DNA from: Actinomycetota bacterium
Lineage (GTDB): Bacteria > Actinomycetota > Geothermincolia > Fen-727 > Anoxymicrobiaceae
Direction: 5' to 3'
DNA: 54,320 nt
Assembly (NCBI GenBank): GCA_018831265.1
Contig: JAHJCO010000017.1
Span: forward strand, 1 to 54,320
Shown piece by piece: positions 48,213 through 54,320 of the stretch (positions within the stretch are counted from its first letter, which is position 1; every line of letters begins with the position of its first letter). The translations under genes and the position numbers were made by a program. A model generated the notes under the pieces. The model was not told where the DNA came from. It worked only from the letters and a program-made list of their open reading frames with translations, and ran no database searches.

Positions 48213-49175
48213 ATGAACGACCCGGATCTCAGGAACGTGCTGGTGACGGGGTCCTCGGGATATATCGGCTCGAAGCTGGTGGACCTGCTGGACGGAAAAC
48301 CGGATATCGGCCGGATCGTCGGTGTCGACGTCAAGGCTCCGACCCGCGAACGGGAGAAGTTCAAGTTCCTCAAGAGAGACATCAGGGAGCCCCTCACGGA
48401 GGCGCTGCGGGAATTCGACATCAATGCCATCTTCCACCTGGCATTCGTCAAGATACCCATTCACGACAAGTCCCTGATGGAGGACATCAACATCAACGGG
48501 GCGCTGAACGTGATGAGGTCCTCGTTGGAATCGAATGTCAGGCAGATCATCTATGCGAGCTCGGCGACCGCCTACGGATTCCACCGGGACAACGACAATC
48601 CGCTGACGGAGAGCAGTCCCCTCAGGGGCAATGACAGCTACATCTACACCAAGGATAAGAAGCTCATCGAGGCACACTTCGAGACGTTCTCGGCGGAGCA
48701 TCCGGAGATCAGGGTCTCGATAGTACGCCCCGTCTTTGTGGTCGGAAAGGGGTTCGACGACCCCCTGTCCGAACACCTGCTGGACAAGTTCTGCCTGATC
48801 CCGACCAGGGCGTGCGAGCTGCAGTTCGTGCACGAGGATGACATGATGGACATCCTCTATCTCCTGTACTCGAAGGGGATCAGCGGAGCATTTAACGTCG
48901 GATCGAGCGGGACCCTGTCGTTCCCGGAGATGGTCCGCATGGTCGGCAGCTGGCCTGTCGCGATCCCCTTCCAGCTGCTGTACGGGATCAATTCGGTGGC
49001 ATGGACTCTCAGGCTCACCTTCATCAGCGAGGAGCCGAGCCCCGGGCTGCTGGGGCTGCGCTACCCGTGGATAGTCTCTAGCGAGAAGCTGAAGAGGGAA
49101 ACGGGTTTTGAATACCGGTATACGTCGAGGGAGGCGTTTCAGGACTGGGTGGATCACGTGAAGAGCAAGGCTTAG
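48213..49175 (+). CDS. NAD-dependent epimerase/dehydratase (extended SDR)
   Basis: 320 residues. NAD-binding VLVTGSSGYIGSKL, VGVDVKAP, catalytic ASSATAYGF (Ser) and YTKDK (Tyr-x3-Lys). C-terminal substrate lobe ends DWVDHVKSKA. Such proteins act on nucleotide sugars or polyketide/sterol-like alcohols. The gene follows the radical SAM gene by 65 bp and the next gene begins 1 base after its stop, which indicates an operon. Confidence 0.87.
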   Translation: MNDPDLRNVLVTGSSGYIGSKLVDLLDGKPDIGRIVGVDVKAPTREREKFKFLKRDIREPLTEALREFDINAIFHLAFVKIPIHDKSLMEDININGALNVMRSSLESNVRQIIYASSATAYGFHRDNDNPLTESSPLRGNDSYIYTKDKKLIEAHFETFSAEHPEIRVSIVRPVFVVGKGFDDPLSEHLLDKFCLIPTRACELQFVHEDDMMDILYLLYSKGISGAFNVGSSGTLSFPEMVRMVGSWPVAIPFQLLYGINSVAWTLRLTFISEEPSPGLLGLRYPWIVSSEKLKRETGFEYRYTSREAFQDWVDHVKSKA

Positions 49176-49176
49176 C

Positions 49177-50364
49177 GTGGATAGAGGTTACGAGTACTAC
49201 AGGAAGGCGCTCGAGGGTGAGGGCCTTCCGTGCGCCTTTCTGGACCTGGAACTGCTGCAGCGGAACATCCAGGGCGTGATCGGCAGGGCGGGGAACAAGA
49301 AGATACGAATTCACTCGAAGGCGCTCCGGAGCATCGGCGTCATCAGGAGGATACTCGAGAGCAGCGAGAGGTTCTCGGGGGTGATGTGCTCCAGCGCTCC
49401 CGAGGCGATCCACCTTAGACAAAGCGGCATCGACGACCTGCTCATAGCGTATCCGACCGTGCGGGAAGCCCGGATAGAATCGGTATGCCGGGAGGTCCGG
49501 GATGGCGGACTGCTGGTGCCCACGTTCGACTCAGCGGATCATCTCGACAGGTACCAGGCCGTGGCGGAGGCGAACCGGATCGTGCTTCCCGTCAGTCTCG
49601 ACGTGGACATGGCGACGAGATTCCCCTTCCTGCATTTCGGCTCGCACTGGTCGTCGGTCGATTCGATAGAGGGGGTGCGGGCGCTACTCGACAAGGTCAG
49701 GGAGTGCCCGAACCTGAGGCTGGCGGGTGTCGTCGCCTACGAAGGGCAGATCGCCGGGTTGCCCGACAGGCTGCCGGGTCACCCGGCACTGAACCGGTCT
49801 GCCAGGGTACTCAAGGCGATATCCATCAAGAAGATCCGGGCGTTCAGAAAGGGACTGGTCGACACAATAAGAAGCGAAGGCTTCGACCTCGATTTCGTGA
49901 ACGGTGGAGGCACGATGAGCTTGACCTCCACTTCTGCGGATCCCTCCGTGACGGAAGTGTCACCCGGCTCGGCGTTCTACGCTCCGGCGTTGTTCGATTA
50001 CTACGCCGAATACCGGCACCTGCCCGCGGCCGGATACGCGGTGGAGGTGACCAGGAAGGCCGCCGATTACATCGTATGCTATGGCGGCGGATACAACTCG
50101 CCGGGGATAGCCGACAAGTACAAGCAGCCGGTTCCGTACCTGAGTCCGGACCTCCGGTTGACCAGCCATGAAGGCGCCGGTGAGGTCCAGACCCCACTGA
50201 TGTTCAAAGGGAGCACCGACCTTCAACTTGGAGACCCCGTGTTCTTCAGAACGAGCTGTGCCGGCGAACTGTGCGAAAGGTTCAATCACCTCGCGTTGAT
50301 CTCCGACGGGAAAGTCGTCGACCGCGTGACCACGTACAGGGGCGACGGCAAGACCTTCTTCTAG
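49177..50364 (+). CDS. Alanine-racemase-fold PLP protein (D-threonine aldolase/DSD1-like)
   Basis: 395 residues, GTG start. PLP Lys in IRIHSKALRSIGVIRR; barrel segments LLIAYPTVREARIE, VSLDVDMATRFPF, LAGVVAYEGQIAG and VNGGGTMSL; C-terminal metal/PLP region with CYGGGYNSPG and LGDPVFFRTSCAGELCERFNHLALI (His-x-Cys-like site near the end). The family removes or cleaves D-hydroxy amino acids. The length near 390 fits the amino-acid deaminase/aldolase group. Confidence 0.83.
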   Translation: MDRGYEYYRKALEGEGLPCAFLDLELLQRNIQGVIGRAGNKKIRIHSKALRSIGVIRRILESSERFSGVMCSSAPEAIHLRQSGIDDLLIAYPTVREARIESVCREVRDGGLLVPTFDSADHLDRYQAVAEANRIVLPVSLDVDMATRFPFLHFGSHWSSVDSIEGVRALLDKVRECPNLRLAGVVAYEGQIAGLPDRLPGHPALNRSARVLKAISIKKIRAFRKGLVDTIRSEGFDLDFVNGGGTMSLTSTSADPSVTEVSPGSAFYAPALFDYYAEYRHLPAAGYAVEVTRKAADYIVCYGGGYNSPGIADKYKQPVPYLSPDLRLTSHEGAGEVQTPLMFKGSTDLQLGDPVFFRTSCAGELCERFNHLALISDGKVVDRVTTYRGDGKTFF

Positions 50365-50403
50365 CCGGTAGCGGGTGCCCCCATTCCTTCTATTGGTGTG
50401 TGC

Positions 50404-50595
50404 TTAGGAGGGCTTGGGTGGTATCTCGAGATCCCTGCATATCTTTCTTGCGAGGGAGTCGTTGACCTCCCTGTGACGAGGTACTGTTGAACTTTTTCGG
50501 GTCATGCGATTCACAAATACGGAATGATTGCCACCTTCGCGAAGCAGTTGACAGTCATTGGCTTCGAGGTGCCGGATCAGATCAACTCGTTTCAT
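50404..50595 (-). CDS. hicA: HicA-type toxin
   Basis: 63 residues of the dsRBD-like HicA fold: KRVDLIRHLEANDCQLLREGGNHSVFVN with the conserved GGNH histidine, and VPRHREVNDSLARKICRDLEI. mRNA interferase. Its ATG overlaps the hicB stop by 4 bases, in the antitoxin-first order. The gap 50365-50403 holds nothing. Confidence 0.85.
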   Translation of the reverse strand: MKRVDLIRHLEANDCQLLREGGNHSVFVNRMTRKSSTVPRHREVNDSLARKICRDLEIPPKPS

Positions 50596-50813
50596 GCCGA
50601 GAGCTTTAACGGTTCGCGTATCACCACCGCATCGCCAATCTCTTCTTCGGCAAGCTCGCGGTTGGCCTCCAGTACGAGCCCCACGGCTTCTCGGAGGTTT
50701 GCTCGAGCCTCGTCCAGGGTCGCCCCCTGGGTGTTGGCACCAGGCAATTCCTCCACGAAAGCGATATAGCCTTCAGGCACCTCTCGAAACACGGCGGTGA
50801 ACTCAACCTTCAT
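50592..50813 (-). CDS. hicB: HicB-type antitoxin
   Basis: 73 residues: MKVEFTAVFREVPEGYIAFVEELPGANTQGATLDEARANLREAVGLVLEAN is the partial RNase H-like HicB domain. It lacks a separate C-terminal DNA-binding domain, so it is the short form. GAGGTG 6 bases upstream. It is transcribed toward the gene-dense left side. Confidence 0.85.
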   Translation of the reverse strand: MKVEFTAVFREVPEGYIAFVEELPGANTQGATLDEARANLREAVGLVLEANRELAEEEIGDAVVIREPLKLSA

Positions 50814-50924
50814 AATGACACCTCACGCTTGTAGACCACTTCTGATTAGCAGACGATAGCACAGGCAGCAGTCTCGAATCGAGTTGCGGCGACGTATGCG
50901 ATGGGGTATTTTCTCTAGTAGGCG

Positions 50925-51002
50925 TGGTGGCGCATACGGGATTTGAACCCGTGTTACCGCCTTGAGAGGGCGGCGTCCTGAACCGGGCTAGACGAATGCG
51001 CC
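50925..51002 (-). tRNA. tRNA-Glu (anticodon CUC)
   Basis: Reverse strand: acceptor GGCGCAT/ATGCGCC, anticodon stem-loop with CTC in CCTCTCA, T-arm ACGGGTTCAAATCCCGT, discriminator A and an encoded CCA (50925-50927). 75 nt without CCA. It marks the border between GC-rich chromosome and the lower-GC right end. Confidence 0.93.
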
Positions 51003-51230
51003 GAAGATGGCTTTGCCAAGCGATATATTGACCTTGCAGCGAAATTCTCCGACCAAAATAACAACCGCCTTGCAGGATTTCTGACCTTTCGATTCACCCC
51101 CTTTCTTGCGACTCAGAGAGTCTACCTCGGCTTGGCGCGCAGCGTAAAGTTTTTTGGGGAGGTTCCCTTGGCGCAGCGACATATCAGGTGTATCGTCCCG
51201 GGACCAAGACGACAAGGAAAGGGATGCGAA

Positions 51231-51416
51231 GTGCCTCCAACGCAAACGCCGAGGATGATTCGAACGAATATCAACCTCGCATATCGACAACACTCGGACC
51301 TCGTGGAACTGGCGAACAAGACGGGACTATGTCTGTCCGACCTGATAAGGCGAGCTATCGACGAGTTCCTGAGGCGAGAACACCGACGGGCCAAGGCAGA
51401 GGGAAATGGGAGCTAA
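51231..51416 (+). CDS. Ribbon-helix-helix small protein
   Basis: 61 residues from GTG with AAGGAAAGGG 7 bases upstream; ATG 51255 is an alternative and a longer frame from 51132 is unsupported. MIRTNINLAYRQHSDLVELANKTGLCLSDLIRRAIDEFLRRE has the strand-helix-helix pattern of Arc/CopG repressors. Probably a regulator of the element. The 228 bases between the tRNA and this start hold no clear gene. Confidence 0.6.
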   Translation: MPPTQTPRMIRTNINLAYRQHSDLVELANKTGLCLSDLIRRAIDEFLRREHRRAKAEGNGS

Positions 51417-51621
51417 AGATAGCAGAAACCCCGGCGTGAGCCGGGGCCTGCAAGGCGATAACCTTGGTGGTGTTATCAGTCACACCGATGTTAACGCTGC
51501 GATGGCTCTGCGCCTACCCCAATTCCAAGATGAACTACTGTGTGAGCATGACCCCCGAGAGGCGCTTGCCGAGATGGATATAGAGCTGGGTAATAAGGAG
51601 GGGATTCACTTTGCCGGATGA
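51406..51621 (+). CDS. Small hypothetical protein, possibly non-coding
   Basis: 71 residues, overlapping its neighbours by 11 bases on each side, which suits tight phage-style packing. The latter half (LPQFQDELLCEHDPREALAEMDIELGNKEGI) is helix-like. A strong hairpin at 51429-51446 lies inside, so the first half may instead be a terminator region with a shorter frame from 51501. Confidence 0.4.
   Translation: MGAKDSRNPGVSRGLQGDNLGGVISHTDVNAAMALRLPQFQDELLCEHDPREALAEMDIELGNKEGIHFAG
51429..51446 (+). terminator. GC-rich hairpin in element
   Basis: CCCCGGC-GTGA-GCCGGGG, perfect 7-bp stem with a GNRA-like loop, 13 bases after the ribbon-helix-helix gene. It has no U-tract and could attenuate transcription into the replication gene. 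Confidence 0.45.
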
Positions 51622-52321
51622 CGATAACGGCTACGGCATTGTGACAAAGGAGTTCTTGCGGGCTGCGGCAAGGGATGAATTGACCTCGACCGATAAGGTT
51701 GTGATGGTGGTGTTGGCAACGTTTTATAACACCGATACGGGAACTTGTTGGCCGTCCTACGCAAGAATCGCAGAAATGGCAAGAATAAGTCGTGCTTCGG
51801 TATGGACATCGCTTAGTCGTCTGAAAGCTAAAAACTACCTACGTATTGAGTCAGGCCAGCAGAACGGCGACGTCAATACATACGAACTGAACGTCAATCA
51901 ATATGGCGCTCTCGTTGGCCCGTTCGAAGATGAGACCCGTCCAGGTCAGGAGACACCCCCCGTCCAGGTCACGAGACAGGGTGACAACGAAGCAGGAGTC
52001 CAGGTCACGAGACACCCCAGTCCAGGTCACGAGACACCCCCCGTCCAGGAACCAGGACACCCCCCGTCCAGGTCACGAGATACAAATAATCTAATAGAAG
52101 AATCTAAAGAAAATACTAAGGAAAGAACTAAGGTTGGGGAGCTTGAAACGCTTATTTGCTCTATCCCCGACTTCCAGTTCCCTCCGCCAGTTGTCTGCCG
52201 TCAGTACGATGACATCCTTGAGGCAATAGCCCACTGCAATCCCACGCTAGCAGACGATACCCTAGCTCAGATTTCTCGACTTCTAAGTGAACCCGCCGCG
52301 ACCGAAGCGGTAGCGAGGTGA
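51611..52321 (+). CDS. Winged-helix replication organizer-like protein
   Basis: 236 residues; TTG start supported by AAGGAGGGG 6 bases upstream. Residues about 20-85 form a helix-turn-helix domain as in phage and plasmid replication proteins (STDKVVMVVLATFYN, CWPSYARIAEMARISRASVW, LSRLKAKNYLRI). Residues about 110-157 are encoded by six copies of a DNA repeat, followed by a Lys/Glu-rich stretch (EESKENTKERTK). The arrangement copies lambda O, whose gene contains the origin. Inferred role: binds the internal iterons and recruits helicase. No helicase or loader gene is visible. Confidence 0.65.
   Translation: MPDDDNGYGIVTKEFLRAAARDELTSTDKVVMVVLATFYNTDTGTCWPSYARIAEMARISRASVWTSLSRLKAKNYLRIESGQQNGDVNTYELNVNQYGALVGPFEDETRPGQETPPVQVTRQGDNEAGVQVTRHPSPGHETPPVQEPGHPPSRSRDTNNLIEESKENTKERTKVGELETLICSIPDFQFPPPVVCRQYDDILEAIAHCNPTLADDTLAQISRLLSEPAATEAVAR
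51939..52081. repeat. Six iterons inside the replication gene
   Basis: GTCCAGGTCACGAGAC-type repeats start at 51939, 51962, 51998, 52020, 52043 and 52066; copies 3 and 4 are exact, others differ by one to four bases. Spacings are 23, 36, 22, 23 and 23 bp, close to two helical turns. Most are followed by ACCCC(CC). Confidence 0.85.
52081..52131. other. AT-rich candidate duplex-unwinding element
   Basis: About 78 percent A+T over 50 bases immediately after the last iteron, with strongly purine-biased top strand. In lambda ori an A+T-rich tract follows the iterons in the same way. Confidence 0.6.
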
Positions 52322-52758
52322 CGGCCTGTGAAAACGGCGGCTCGGAAAACGCGAGGCAGCGTTACGATGATGGTGGAAACAATGCGACTGACACTGGCGA
52401 TACTGGCAACTCGGAGGCGGTTGGCGTGGCACGGATAGTCGGATACAGGGGAGAGAAAGGCGAGTGCTTCCTCGCTACCTACGTGATTGGCCCCGAGGGT
52501 TTGCTTGTCGAATCGGACAGTGTCTCTCGTTTGGAACCACGAGGACATACCTTCGAGGTTGTCTGGAACGATGTCCCAGACTCCTGTGGCGTGTATCTGG
52601 TGACCTGCATCCGCGACAGCGGGTCGTGGAAGCTGGTTCGGCGACCGTACCCGTATCACACACTGAAAATGCAAAGAACGCTTGACCAGATTGTACGTGG
52701 ACTCACAGTGTCGCCGGTCGCCGTTATGATGACTGCGGGTGATAGAGATGGCAGCTAA
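52318..52758 (+). CDS. Hypothetical protein of element
   Basis: 146 residues; GTG start overlaps the previous stop (GTGA). The first 35 residues are Asn/Asp/Gly-rich and disordered. Then a strand-rich domain (ARIVGYRGEKGECFLATYVIGPEG, HTFEVVWNDVPDSCGVYLVTC) and a helical tail. No family recognised. Confidence 0.5.
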   Translation: MTACENGGSENARQRYDDGGNNATDTGDTGNSEAVGVARIVGYRGEKGECFLATYVIGPEGLLVESDSVSRLEPRGHTFEVVWNDVPDSCGVYLVTCIRDSGSWKLVRRPYPYHTLKMQRTLDQIVRGLTVSPVAVMMTAGDRDGS

Positions 52759-52870
52759 ACGCAAAAACACCGCTAGGGGAAACCGAGTTCGGGGGGTAGG
52801 ACGGTTAGGTTAACACGGCTGAATGGGTGGAAACGACGCAGTTGTGTTCCGGGATAGGCAGGTGAGTAAT

Positions 52871-53014
52871 ATGTTCGGTACGGTCTGGACAATCATTGCG
52901 ATAATCATAATCGTTACCGCTTTCATAACTGGTGGCACCGCTCAGGGTTACCTGGCGATAACCGGATGCTTGGCATTTTCAGCTGTTTTTGAGTGGTTCG
53001 GGTTCTGGGATTGA
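52871..53014 (+). CDS. Small membrane protein
   Basis: 47 residues: MFGTVWTIIAIIIIVTAFITGG then a second hydrophobic stretch with YLAITGCLAFSAVFEWFGFWD. Two membrane helices. ATG 52871 has GGCAGGTGAG 4 bases upstream; a 63-residue frame from 52823 is possible. It could be holin-like, but size and context alone do not prove it. Confidence 0.45.
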   Translation: MFGTVWTIIAIIIIVTAFITGGTAQGYLAITGCLAFSAVFEWFGFWD

Positions 53015-53148
53015 AGGTCTCACTTGATACCTCACCAAGAGCCTCCAGGTCGTTCCCTGGCTGACGCAATAGCGCAGGTTAATAGGTTTGTATGTTCTTA
53101 CGGGAAATCGAATCTGGTGCCGAATCCCGGGTTTGGAGATTACATTCA

Positions 53149-53457
53149 ATGAATAGAGACAAGAAACCTGGAATTCAGGATGTTCCCGAACCGAGTAAAT
53201 TGCGATTGTTCCCCGGTGACATAGTTCAAGAAATCGCGAATAGGTCAGGTTTGCCGAAAGTAGTTATCAGATTGGTTGTCCACCACTTTCTCGCCGAGGT
53301 AAGCGACCAGTTGGCAGACGGTCGCGAGTTCGTTTTGCCAGGAGTCGGCACAGTATTTCGTTATTGGTTGGAGCCGCCGGGTCCACTCCGACCTCGCCTG
53401 CAATTGCGCTTTCGGCCAAGCGAGAAGTTGAGGCGAGCTCTCCAGCTTTACCAGTGA
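53149..53457 (+). CDS. HU/IHF-like DNA-binding protein with short arm
   Basis: 102 residues from ATG 53149. FPGDIVQEIANRSGLPKVVIRLVVHHFLAEVSDQLADG matches the HU helical dimerisation part, and REFVLPGVGTVFRYW the beta saddle. The DNA-clasping arm is replaced by EPPGPLRPRLQLRF and is shorter than in HU. Might assist the nearby origin, as IHF/HU do. GGAG 10 bases upstream. Confidence 0.65.
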   Translation: MNRDKKPGIQDVPEPSKLRLFPGDIVQEIANRSGLPKVVIRLVVHHFLAEVSDQLADGREFVLPGVGTVFRYWLEPPGPLRPRLQLRFRPSEKLRRALQLYQ

Positions 53458-53463
53458 GGTGAC

Positions 53464-54030
53464 GTGGAAATCCAGCGAGTTCATTATCTCGACGCCGACA
53501 CAATCGAGCAAGCGGCAGAGGTGTTCAACGCCAACGGTAAAAGGTTCTGTGGTGACCAACAGAACTTGTGGCAAGTGGCACAAGACTATGTATTGCTCGT
53601 GGCGCGAAACGAGTCGGAGATACACGGAGCCATTGTATGTGGATGGCTTACTCATCGAGAAGCCGACACAGAATATAACCCGTATTTACTTCGACCGTTG
53701 GACGATTTGTATCCAGACTGGCGTGTTGGACAGCTAATGGATATGGCAGTGCTTTCAAGATACAGGCACTTTGGGGTAGGTACTGAGTTGGCGGTCATTG
53801 CGGTTGAGCTTTTAATCAACAATCGAGCCCGCCGAATTGTTGCAGCCAGCAGGTTTCGGTCAGCCGAACAGGACAGCAGCCTCGGCATACTGGCACGGCT
53901 AGGGTTTCAAATCTTGACGGAAGTTCCCAAGTACTACACCTACACTAAGGACTTCAGGTGTCCTGACTGCGGGGATGGCGGGTTGTGTGCCTGTTCTGCA
54001 ATATTGATGCTGCGTGAGGTGACCTTATGA
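53464..54030 (+). CDS. GNAT-like acetyltransferase with C-terminal Cys cluster
   Basis: 188 residues, GTG start with GAGGTGA just upstream. MDMAVLSRYRHFGVGTELAVIAVELLINNRARRIVAAS has the motif A/B layout of GNAT proteins (R-x-x-G-x-G/A as RHFGVGTE). LARLGFQIL is the usual C-terminal strand-helix. A short zinc-site-like tail CPDCGDGGLCAC follows. Substrate unknown. It starts 6 bases after the HU-like gene and overlaps the next by 4. Confidence 0.6.
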   Translation: MEIQRVHYLDADTIEQAAEVFNANGKRFCGDQQNLWQVAQDYVLLVARNESEIHGAIVCGWLTHREADTEYNPYLLRPLDDLYPDWRVGQLMDMAVLSRYRHFGVGTELAVIAVELLINNRARRIVAASRFRSAEQDSSLGILARLGFQILTEVPKYYTYTKDFRCPDCGDGGLCACSAILMLREVTL

Positions 54031-54221
54031 TTCGCTTTGCGTACAGCCACGACCTTGACCCGCCGGAGCTTCACCGCCATTTCCTGCGGTCTGGGGCTCG
54101 ACCTAGCCTGTATTCCTATCGACCTAGGCTGGACCAGTGGACACTGACCACTGGTGATAGCGACGAGGCTGAGGCAATCTGTCGATGTCAAGATAAAAAT
54201 GTACAGGAAATGGTCATGTAA
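54027..54221 (+). CDS. Hypothetical protein of element
   Basis: 64 residues starting MIRFAYSHDLDPPELHRHFLRSG; ATGA overlap with the preceding gene argues that it is translated. No family recognised. Confidence 0.45.
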   Translation: MIRFAYSHDLDPPELHRHFLRSGARPSLYSYRPRLDQWTLTTGDSDEAEAICRCQDKNVQEMVM

Positions 54222-54237
54222 AAATGCACCGAGCAAG

Positions 54238-54320
54238 TCAAGCATCCTGCTTGGCCGTGGCATTCCTCTTCCGTCCAGCACCGTTTGACTTCTTTGCCTT
54301 TTCCTTCAGCCTGAAACTCT
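54238..54320 (-). CDS. Possible C-terminus of a reverse-strand gene cut by the window edge
   Basis: Reading leftward from the edge, 26 codons give a basic tail (LKEKAKKSNGAGRKRNATAKQDA) and a TGA. Lys/Ala-rich tails like this are common in DNA-binding proteins, but the fragment is too short to identify. Confidence 0.3.
   Translation of the reverse strand, partial: SFRLKEKAKKSNGAGRKRNATAKQDA

Noticed and set aside
50365..50924. HicBA as part of a prophage integrated at the 3' end of tRNA-Glu
   Set aside because: No integrase, no duplicated tRNA end and only two genes; HicBA pairs are commonly free-standing.
51939..52081. Frameshift errors or CRISPR-like repeats in the replication gene
   Set aside because: The frame stays open through and beyond the repeats; changing frames are explained by a 22-23-bp pitch. 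Units are contiguous, with no unique spacers.
52871..53014. Confident holin call
   Set aside because: Two short membrane helices fit, but no endolysin or other lysis genes are nearby.

Overview
The window is GC-rich for its first 51 kb or so. It looks like a chromosome segment of a strictly anaerobic bacterium with a Wood-Ljungdahl (acetyl-CoA) pathway. The signs are a corrinoid/methyl-THF methyltransferase at the left edge, a selenocysteine formate dehydrogenase fused to NuoE/NuoF-type NADH modules, and an MvhD-type subunit. High GC, frequent GTG/TTG starts and this gene mix suggest a deep-branching anaerobic Actinomycetota lineage; this placement is inference, because no rRNA gene or marker phylogeny is available. 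The last 3.3 kb is visibly lower in GC and has different gene content (phage/plasmid-like).

Layout. 1-9.3 kb: acsE fragment (+), a VapBC toxin-antitoxin pair, a small lipoprotein gene flanked by a 57-bp direct repeat, then a reverse-strand operon nuoE-nuoF-fdhA(Sec)-mvhD-iron-sulfur protein. 9.5-11.9 kb: UPF0280 protein, signal peptidase I and a lone pilin. 11.9-17.5 kb: ligA, with a duplicated helix-hairpin-helix block, and the overlapping gatCAB operon. 17.5-20.5 kb: a cluster of palindromic repeats, a tiny zinc-ribbon membrane protein, gcvH (-), a BrnT/BrnA-like toxin-antitoxin pair and a secreted beta-propeller-like protein. 20.5-38.9 kb: an almost gap-free branched-chain amino acid and serine operon behind a good sigma70-like promoter. 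Its order is aconitase-type large and small subunits, isocitrate-type dehydrogenase, ilvD, ilvB, ilvN, ilvC, class V aminotransferase, serA, leuA, leuC, leuD, leuB, ilvE, cimA and an FAH-family protein. 38.9-46.7 kb: membrane proteins, an amidohydrolase (-), an M48 protease, and a glutamate/GABA module (APC antiporter, lipoprotein, glutamate decarboxylase) followed by a Cys-rich lipoprotein. 46.8-50.4 kb: a B12-binding radical SAM protein, an NAD-dependent epimerase and an alanine-racemase-fold PLP protein in a row. 50.4-51.0 kb: HicBA and tRNA-Glu(CUC). 51.2-54.3 kb: an element with a ribbon-helix-helix protein, a winged-helix replication-organizer-like gene with six internal iterons and an adjacent AT-rich stretch, an HU-like protein and a GNAT protein.

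How the parts work together. The left operon would interconvert CO2 and formate with NAD(H) and, through MvhD, a heterodisulfide-reductase-type partner. Formate feeds the methyl branch in which AcsE acts. The large operon makes valine, leucine, isoleucine (through citramalate) and serine. Its first module has isocitrate-type substrate residues and may supply 2-oxoglutarate rather than being a second leucine set.

The two most interesting signals are not ordinary genes. One is a family of 30-35-nt hairpins with an 11-nt loop built round a CTGA core and with stems that differ from copy to copy. One copy lies in frame inside gatA, and others sit between operon genes. The second is a predicted lambda-O-like replication origin buried in the coding sequence at 51.6-52.3 kb, where the same DNA repeat is translated in all three frames.
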